This document shows, piece after piece, positions 56,258 to 64,000 of a DNA stretch of 64,000 nt. The notes beneath the pieces were generated by a model, which did not search any database, was not told the origin of the DNA, and worked only from the letters and a program-made list of their open reading frames with translations. The position numbers and the translations under genes are program-made. The DNA comes from Amanita rubescens (Eukaryota; Basidiomycota; Agaricomycetes; Agaricales; Amanitaceae). Location: NCBI GenBank assembly GCA_015039365.1, contig WION01000018.1, forward strand, positions 1 through 64,000, read 5' to 3'. How positions within the stretch are numbered: position 1 is the first letter of the stretch; the number at the start of each line of letters is the position of its first letter.

Positions 56258-57722
56258 TGATCCCCATTCTCTGAAGAGAATTAATTATGCTGTATGTATT
56301 GACCTTAGAATTCTGAATTAAGATTGTAGGACTACTGCTTGTATAGCTGCTTATAGAGAAATATCAAAATGTTGTACTTTATCGCCTCTCATGCCGGTCA
56401 TCATTAAGGCTCGGAGATTTTTGTTCATTGCTCGTTTTCCGCTCGCGGTATCTCATTAGAGTCCAATACGTCACGAATTTTTTTACTTATCCGCAGAAGG
56501 GGAAGAAGGCCTTCTTCTCAATATAGTCAATTCCGTTGTTTTCTCGTTGCCGAGACGGAGGTTGTTTCTCTCCGAACATGCCGAAAGACAGGTGGCTTTG
56601 GGAGCGGCGTTTATGTAAATTTTCAGTGCTTCTCCATATATCAATAGAAAATTCGTTAACCTATGTAATAACAGCAGTTAGTGGCCAATTAAGCCGCTGA
56701 TCCATGATTCGACTTCGGCCACGAGATCAACGGCCATCGATCATCCCCGACTTTTGCGGGCAAAGATTATGGAGAAATTCAAATTCGTTCAATTTTCCGT
56801 TTCTGAGAATAACTAGCTGAAAAAATGGGCGTGGATGGAGCGGCGCGGAAGGTACTACGTGTAAAGAGTAGTTCAAGTTGAGACTAGCCAGGCTTTGTAG
56901 TAGAGCTTGGCGAACCACTATGTGTTATTTGAACTTGACTTACAGTGGAGTAGGAGCAGTGACAGTATCATGATGATTAAGTTGATGATGATGACGATGA
57001 TCGATGACATCGATGAATATTAATATGAAGATCAGAACACAATCGCGCCCGGGGCCCTCTGAAAATTAGATCTAATACTAAGCAATACCCTTTCGAGCAA
57101 CGAAGTACGATTCAAATCACACATGGTGTGCTATCAACACCGGTAATCACGAAGCTCCTTCGACTCTCGAGTACTATGTAAAATGCTTGCGTCCAGGTAC
57201 GATGCACATACCGGCGCGATCTTCTAGGCACGCATGGCCTTGCATGATCCGAGAGACGCAACGATTACGGACGATAACGGCGTCACGAGGTAGGTCCACC
57301 ACAAAGTAACCTCCACCCATTTACGTATTTATCACGCATGGTGCAACAATCATTCGATGAAATTTTGTAAAATGTATCAATTATCACACGGTATCAAGGA
57401 TGGACGGATAATCACAAGTGCATTCTAAGATATGATGACTGTTGTAAAATTACTACACCGGTTCGTTGTCCATAAGGATCAAGAACGGCGAGGAGATATA
57501 GGATACATTAGCACGCTTAACAGACCAGAAGGAAATGAAGGAGATCAGACAAGAAAAATAGGCAGAAATCAGACATGCGGTTAGCGTAAGGCGATGCAGG
57601 TTAAGAAAAAGCAAGAAAAGATGCGGATTTGTTGAACGTGGGGTGATAATTTAGGACATACAGTGCTCGCTGAGCAAGAAAGCTTCGTTAACGAAGAGGG
57701 ATGTCTTAATGAAGGTAGTAGT
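56258..57722. other. intergenic with GAT-rich simple sequence
   Basis: About 1.5 kb downstream of two converging genes; no gene. It contains a degenerate GAT/ATG-rich stretch at about 56970-57020. Confidence 0.55.
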
Positions 57723-59729
57723 TCACTCATTAAAATTGATTGAATCGTATGCAGGGGGTGGTACGTCGTAAGGCGCCGTTGATATCATATCGTCCGGATA
57801 ACGGCGAGTGTCTCCCAATACCCCCATCCACCGTGCCAGATCGTCCTGGTCTGGCGTTTTCTGGTGGCGATGAGTGCTGTGGAAAAGAGTATCGGGATAC
57901 GCTGTACTGGTGGGGGCGCATAGGTCATGAGGCGAAGTAATAGGCGAGTGAAAGAGAGTCTGTCGCTGTGGTGACTGCATAATAGGCCCGGCGTCTACGA
58001 CAGGTCCTAGTCTATGAATGTTGAGGGGGCTTAGAGGCGGTAGTGGTGGAGGTGACGGAAGAGCACGTTGACCGTACGAGCTACGTTTTTCACTGCGGAG
58101 GCCTTGTTGGCTCTGTGTGTGCCTAAGTCCCCGGGCACTGGTATTAGGTAGACGAGGTAATGGCCTAGCAGTTGACGGTCTTCTTTGCGACTGTGGCGGA
58201 GGCAAAGACGGACTTCTAGCCCCCCGTGCGCTTGACGACCCCGGTAGAGGGGGGGGCACTGTTAGTTCTTGGACGTGGGCTTGTGGTGGCGTCGAACGGG
58301 GGCGCAGAGCCTGTTTCAATGAGGGAGTATCGTGAGTCTGCCCAGACGTAGGTGACGTTGGAGCCGTGTAGCTCTGGACAGGGCTTGATGATGGCATACG
58401 TGATAGCGTCGAAGGGACCTGCCGTTCCGCATCATCTTCGTGGTAGAACGAAGGATCCAAATATGTATGCGAAGGATCCTCGGCGCCCGCAGCAGGGAAA
58501 AAGATAGAATCTGCAGTAGGACTCGTAGGCCTACTGGGCTCGGTCGAAGAGACAAATGCTTCGTTGATATGATCTGATTCGGGGAATACATCCAAATTGG
58601 GCAGAGTGGACACAAGCTTTGGATATACGGGAACGTCATGCATCACTTTCGCAAGAGAGTCGGGGGATGTAGGTGTTTGGGGTACCGTGTCAGAAATCGG
58701 CGAAGAAGGACCAGAGCTTGACGCTGATTGGACTTGGCGCTTGGGGTATATAGGTTCGCCATACATGATCTTCCGCCATTGGGAAGTCGATGTCACCGCC
58801 GCACTACTGAGGAAATTCGACCCTGATGTGTCGCTCATGTTTACGCTATCAGCGAGAGAGCATACATCATGCTCTTCATGTTTCCTCGCAAACATCCACT
58901 CTTGAGGTTCGGTCACGAGGAGCAGGGAGGTGGCGAGAATGTAGTCAAGGAGAAGAATGGACACTCCGCGGTGATCCAGCATCGGGCGCACGTCATACTT
59001 GTCGTGAAGTGTTTCAAAAATTTGTAATTGCGCGGGCACGGAGACAACCGCGGGATCGAGAATAGCAACCGGACCTTTCACGGAAGGGGTCGTACACTAT
59101 AGCTACGTGGTGAGATGCTTCATGAACAGAGGATTGTGACAACGTACCCAATAGGAACAACCAACCATTCTCCACTTTAGGCTTTGCGAGTAGTTGGGTA
59201 TGGTGAACTTGCGAGGAGAGCTGAGAGAAATATGATGGTAAATTGGTCAAATAGAAATCTGCACACATTCATACCTTGAGCAGGAGCCTGTTCGCAAAAA
59301 GGCCTCGCCGTCTACCCATCGATTGCCCCTCATTTGCACTTGTACACCGCCCGATTTCCCTTTACCTTTGAGTGCAATGGGATTTTCTGGCCATCGTACT
59401 TCTGCGGTTTTTGTCATTCCTTCCCAGGGGTCAGATCTCATGACAGTCGTTGTGTTGTCGTGGGTCCGTAACGTGTACAAATTGTGTCTCGTCTCATCTT
59501 CCACGACGGCATGGAGAAATGATGACGACGTAAGCTTGAGGATGAGGAGAGGCGACTTTCCATGATGTACTGCTCCTTCAGATGTGTCGAGCTTCCTGAG
59601 AGACGGGAACCTGACTGAAGAGAGGATCGAGCTGCGATGATGACTTGAACTAGACTCAGAGAAAGCATCTGAGTGACCTCTGTGATGTTGGTCCATGGGG
59701 GAGAAGTCGAGGGAACTGGCCTGAGCCAT
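57723..59729 (-). CDS. DUF6593-like protein with Ser/Pro-rich tail
   Basis: Predicted 633 residues from exons 59275..59729, 59148..59220 and 57723..59096 (introns of 54 and 51 bases). The N-terminal part has the pattern of Agaricomycete DUF6593-like proteins: FLHAVVEDETRHNLYTLRT, TAEVRWP, then, formed across the introns, FTIPNYSQSLKWRMVGCSYW and KGPVAILDPAVVSVPAQL. ETLHDKYDVRP and a hydrophobic helix (VSILLLDYILATSLLLV) complete the domain. The remaining 370 residues are Ser/Pro/Thr-rich and disordered, with proline runs (PSPPPLPPLSPLN). Function is unknown for the family. Splicing restores one frame throughout, so this is one of the clean genes of the window. Confidence 0.78.
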
Positions 59730-60202
59730 GGAAAGGAAAACAGGTGGACAACCTCTAAACGACTAGACGTTTCCCAAGTGCCGACCTCATACCGCCGTTC
59801 GGTGTCGCTGAGGTAAGCACATCAAATAACCCACCTGGATGATGGCATTTCTGATGGACTGGCGCTCATGTTGGGCTTATTGATTCATCAAATGCACCCG
59901 AGCTAAAGATGGTTTGCGAGATCTCGGTGTATCACGCAACTGGTTCGGGCGGAAAATTCCGATAATTGCTGTTGAGCGCTGAACACGAACTAAAACATGG
60001 GTTATTTTGTCAAATTTCAAAATTTCATGCGCCCGCTGCACACAAGGCGCCGCTTAGTGAAAAAGGATGACGACGTACGGTATGACCCGAATGTCAGGTT
60101 CAAAGTGACCAGATTGTGATTGAGATCTTGTCCGTGCGAAAAGGCTATTACAGTCAACAGGTGCAAATAACTCACAGCGGCACTCCATCTCCTACTGCCA
60201 CC
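59730..60202. other. divergent intergenic region
   Basis: About 470 bp between the starts of the DUF6593-like gene (minus) and the histone chaperone (plus), likely holding both promoters. No clear TATA box. Confidence 0.5.
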
Positions 60203-60662
60203 ATGCCAACCGACGTCACAGATAAGAATGGCTCAAGGTACTTTTTTCAATTCATAGTACGTTATCTATGCGTTGAATTTAAATGGGCGATGCCGTAGCA
60301 CCACCACGGAGCGCGACATTATGCCGAAAGGCAAAGGCAAAGCAAAAGAACAACCACACCAAGCCATGCATCTAGACGACATGGATGATGAAGAGGAGGA
60401 GGAGCAGGAGAGGAGAGCAGGAAGAGGAGGAAGAAGAAGAGGAGGAGGAGGAGGAAGAAGAAGAGGAGGAGGAAGAGGAAGAAGAGGTCAGGAGACGCGT
60501 CTTGTACGCGTATTTGTTACTCAAAAATCGCGCATACAGGTTGAAGGTTCGGAGAAGATCGATCTCGGAAACATCAAATCACGACGCACACGGGGCGTAC
60601 GCGTCGATTATACGTCCCAGGAAGCCCTTGCAAAGGCTGGCCTGAAGCCTGAACATCCCTGA
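60203..60662 (+). CDS. histone chaperone CHZ1-like (H2A.Z chaperone)
   Basis: Small nuclear protein. ATG at 60203 opens MPTDVTDKNGS; a 61-base intron (60238..60298) joins to STTTERDIMPKGKGKAKEQ. An acidic tract follows, then SEKIDLGNIKSRRTRGVRVDYT and EALAKAGLKPEHP. The RRTRG-VRVDYT core preceded by an acidic run is the CHZ motif, which binds H2A.Z-H2B. In the single continuous frame (132 residues) the tract turns from Glu-rich to Arg/Gly-rich; the neighbouring frame of the same DNA encodes pure Glu. A one-base extra near 60415 together with an intron ending at the CAG of about 60539 would give an all-acidic tract, which fits the family better. Confidence 0.75.
60384..60487 (+). repeat. GAG/GAA purine tract (coding)
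   Basis: About 100 bases of imperfect GAG/GAA/GGA triplets in the CHZ1-like gene. Reading frame decides whether it codes Glu-rich or Arg/Gly-rich protein. Confidence 0.8.
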
Positions 60663-63600
60663 AGATGAAAGTATGGAACTTTAATCTCATCATTCTGCTG
60701 TTCGCTATGCACCAGCTGCGCTTCACATCCACCTTTTCTTGTTGTTCTGCGAAGTCGCTTAGTTCTCAGGCGTATCGTTTTTATTTACTGTTTATTGGCA
60801 CTCAGATGTACCACACACACACCCTGGCAGTTCATGCATGTAATCCACAACGATGTCTCTGGTGTTCGTCTTCTTCATGGCGGATTGGCTCCTTTACCTT
60901 GTGAACTGATGAACCAAGCCGCGTAGTACGAGACTTGGTAATAACCGGAAGCTTGAGTCACAAAGCAAATGCGACATGCTGGTGATGAATCTCGCTTCTA
61001 ATCCAGAACAAATTTCCCATTCCTATTCAATTATAAGGACTTCTGCACAAACTATTAGAGTAAATATCGGGCTGCGGTGGAAAACGGCGTTGTGGTCCAA
61101 TTGATCTTATGTATTAGGTACCAAGCCCGGTCACACCTCAATTCGGGTAGCATTTGCCTTATCACCTGCCTCTTATGACTTGGCACCGGAACAAAATTGT
61201 ACACGTTATGTTTGCGACGACTTCGTGGCAATCGTTGGTCATGATCATTTGCTTACAATACTGGTTAGCCGCGGCCGCATGGCACTAACCATACAGCGAC
61301 GGAGGATGCGTTTTACAGTGACCACACGAAAAAAAGCAAATCGATAATTATAACTCAAAGGTGGGCCGCACTAGCCCAACATTGACTTAACTGAGAAGTA
61401 AATGCACACTACAAGCTCAAAAAGGGCAAAAAAGCTGGGTAACAAGGTGAGTTCTCACCGAACTACCTACTCAGCTCCCACAGCAAGCTACGTCCCGATG
61501 GACCCGGGACCGGGCGCGGCGGGCTATAGTGCAATCACCCACCTAGCACCTAGCACATTACGAACTCCTGGACCTTCGGCATGGTTGCCTGGCGCTCTCG
61601 TACCTGCGATGCGAACAATTGCCACTAGCGCGCATCCTTGTATTTTATATGCCAAGAAAGTATAAGCATGAACCTGACACAATTATAAGGCTAATGGACA
61701 CAATTACGAATAATTAGGATCTGTCATCCAAGACAATAAGCGCGGTCCTCAGAAATGTCATAAATAATGAGTACGTGTTATTTATTACCTCAGAAGCCGA
61801 CCTATCGACGTCGGGAGCGGAGGGGCTATCTCTATCAGTTCCTAACTCACATAACGTAGCAACGGTTTCAATCGTATCGACATATAACGAGGGGCATGAC
61901 TGAAACGAGGTAAGGTAGCTAAGGTCTCGAATAGTAGTTAATCCCCACAGAGGGGTTCCCACATTGACGCTGGTGACAGGTCTGCATCTATCACGTCTGC
62001 GCCATGTGCTTAATGGATAAAGAAGGTACTGTGCATACGTACTTGTACTATATATTCTCTATGAGATGCTTTCGGCAAGATCCTTAACATATGCGCCGAC
62101 GTCGCACGTACAGCAATACTCTAGCACTTTCTTCAGCAAGTCACATACCGGGATCGTTGTGGATAGCATATACCCAATTGTAACCCCTATCTTGTGCCTA
62201 CGTGGACGCAGAAGGCATCATCGCGGTTTATAAATAACCATCAGTCCCACGGTATTGCTCAGCGCTCAGCATTCCTTCGGACACGATCCGTACCAGGCTA
62301 ATCAGGGCTCGTACCTTTCATTACGCTCAACAGGATAAAGCACGCTAGAGACTCGGGACGCGCGTTCGTACTCCGTGTCGTTTATCATGCTCGTCGGACC
62401 TATTTATCAACTCCACCGAAGCGGCGCAACTGGTCGCCACGCAGGGTGACCTTGTTTCAATTATGGATTCCTCAACATTCCAAGGTGCGACATTATTAGC
62501 ACGGTCCGAGCGCGTATAACATATGACATACCAGCTGTGATTTTATATCTTATATATCTACGTCTTCCTGTTGGACATTGCTAGGGCCAGCTGCAATTTC
62601 GATTAGGGTGAGAGCTCCTCTACTACATCAACGTCCCCATTGAAAACCATAATAGAAATATTAGATACCCAACAGCGATCTCACGACTCAGTGTCATATG
62701 TCGACAGTGACGGTGCGAATTCGGCGTATTCGGCGAACGTCGTGAGCTCAAACACAAGATAATTCCAGGAAACAAAAACAATACACGTTTTTAGTGGTTG
62801 CTTCTGCTGAAGAACTGCTTCGTCAGGGGTTTTTCTAGAAACTGGTGGGAAATAGAAACGGGCTTAAAGAAAAGACTTCATGTTGACTGGCAGGGTGGGG
62901 CACGCTCAGGGAACCAGGTCCCCCCGCACACACGCTTCAGAGCGCGATCAGTCCCGGTCTGGATACTTCGCATCGGGTGTGTCCCGTATCGTATGTCACC
63001 CGAATTCGTCTGACTCTTAGCACCACGTTTCATATCATAGTTTCAACTTGTGGCGCAGGTGAATTTTTCTATTTCTGCCGGGTGAAGTCATCGCTTACAC
63101 TCTGCAGGCGAATCGAGGATTGATTTACAAAGAGCAACTTGACTACCGTTAAATATAACGCGACATGACAAGGCGAGATATCATTGGACGTTCGGCTCTG
63201 CGGGAGATCTGCTGCGGTAAAATAACGTTTGCTGATGCGCTGTCAAGACGGAGTGCCGAGCCTCCCTATGAGATGACGCGTCGCGCAGACAATCTCAAGC
63301 CATTAGAAAGACAGCCGCGCTGCGCACTTTGTCACTCAGGGCCTTTTCAAGAAAGGAGGATCTAAATATCTGATTGGTCGTGTGCCAAGACCTTGCCGCG
63401 ACCGATATTGTTTCGAGGCAATCGGTTGATCACCAACATTTCGCAAGTCCTAGTTCGCCAACGTGAGAAAAGAGCAATTATCTCCCGCTTGGTCCTTGGG
63501 GCAAGTGTCTTGGTGTCCACCTCAACTTCTCCTTTTGAGGTTGTTCAATTATATCTCACATCATTTGCGCTAATCTAAACAGATCGTCACACGTCGGCGG

Positions 63601-64000
63601 CCGTGCTTGAAGATATACTAGAAGGTGCTGCTAACCAGAATACAACCGGCTACATGAAGCAGGTCAATCGAAAAGCTGCTTTTGGGATGGGTTGCTTCCC
63701 ACCAGCACCTCTCATTAATAAGCGTGCACCAGCGCAAACAAAGGAAACGATCTAAACGGTAATTCTAAATCTGGCTATTCCATTTAAGTTGCAGGCGGAA
63801 CGACTAACTCAAAGGGGCTTTTGAAGAACTGAGACAGTACCAGCGGTTGCGATCTGTGGTCTGGTGAGGCACACAAAAAAAAACGAGACTCAGAAATGGT
63901 GTCACCAAATGCCCACTCACACGCACAAGACGCATCCAGAGGGGTCTGGGGCGGATAGTGGCATCCGAATCATGCTTTGATCGTAACATGACGCAAAATT
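60663..64000. other. gene-poor right end
   Basis: About 3.3 kb with short frames only. A frame at 63165..63365 (+) contains FADALSRRS, reminiscent of the ADALSRR end of Ty3/gypsy RNase H, but no other polymerase motif surrounds it, so I do not call an element. Confidence 0.5.

Noticed and set aside
60411..60490. RGG-type RNA-binding domain in the CHZ1-like protein
   Set aside because: The Arg/Gly-rich reading is better explained as a shifted frame of a Glu-coding purine tract.
63165..63365. FADALSRRS considered as a Ty3/gypsy RNase H end
   Set aside because: A seven-residue match with no integrase, protease or reverse-transcriptase motif nearby.
1..64000. tRNA, rRNA, CRISPR arrays, bacterial operons or prophage
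   Set aside because: None recognised; short spliceosomal introns throughout show eukaryotic nuclear DNA.

Overview
This window is nuclear DNA of a filamentous basidiomycete, most likely an Agaricomycete. Genes are split by short GT-AG introns of about 45-70 bases, and several families are typical of mushroom-forming fungi: F-box/LRR proteins, NACHT STAND proteins, Crinkler/RHS-like NTPases, flavin monooxygenases with an NTF2-like front domain, DUF6593-like proteins and long Ser/Pro-rich proteins. I saw no tRNA, rRNA, CRISPR array or bacterial-type operon.

Layout. 0.3-4.1 kb: a divergent pair, an F-box protein (minus) and a Ser/Pro-rich membrane protein (plus), with start codons only 16 bases apart. 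4.4-6.3 kb: a broken NACHT STAND gene. 7.0-7.7 kb: a 631-bp element with 47-bp inverted ends. 8.1-9.6 kb: an alpha-oxoamine synthase (BioF-like). 11.9-14.8 kb: a Prp43/DHX15-type DEAH helicase. 15.2-26.6 kb: four head-to-tail flavin monooxygenase copies on the minus strand, the third gutted by a deletion. 26.9-28.7 kb: a broken Crinkler/RHS-like NTPase gene. 29.5-33.7 kb: a BCS1-like AAA ATPase and a 2-oxoglutarate/Fe(II) oxygenase, divergent from about 100 bp. 34.9-42.1 kb: three C2H2 zinc-finger genes, two of them built from one repeated exon, around a Baeyer-Villiger-type monooxygenase. 43.1-48.1 kb: an MBIP-like gene (minus), then gluconokinase and a Ctr copper transporter (plus). Between MBIP-like and gluconokinase sits an ORF1-only 'half-LINE' retroelement with poly-A tail and 13-bp target-site duplication. 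48.1-54.1 kb is gene-poor. 54.1-60.7 kb: a Ser/Pro-rich protein, a DUF6593-like protein and a CHZ1-type histone chaperone. The last 3.3 kb shows no gene.

Two themes stand out. First, about half of the conserved genes carry single-base frameshifts, nearly all one base too many and often in a GG/CC doublet. Other genes (F-box, gluconokinase, Ctr, DUF6593-like, retroelement ORF1) are clean. This could be residual assembly error or real decay, and it must be settled before any gene is called dead. Second, the window shows several stages of gene-family turnover: tandem FMO duplication and decay, exon multiplication inside zinc-finger genes, and a retroelement landing in what would have been a bidirectional promoter of about 130 bp.
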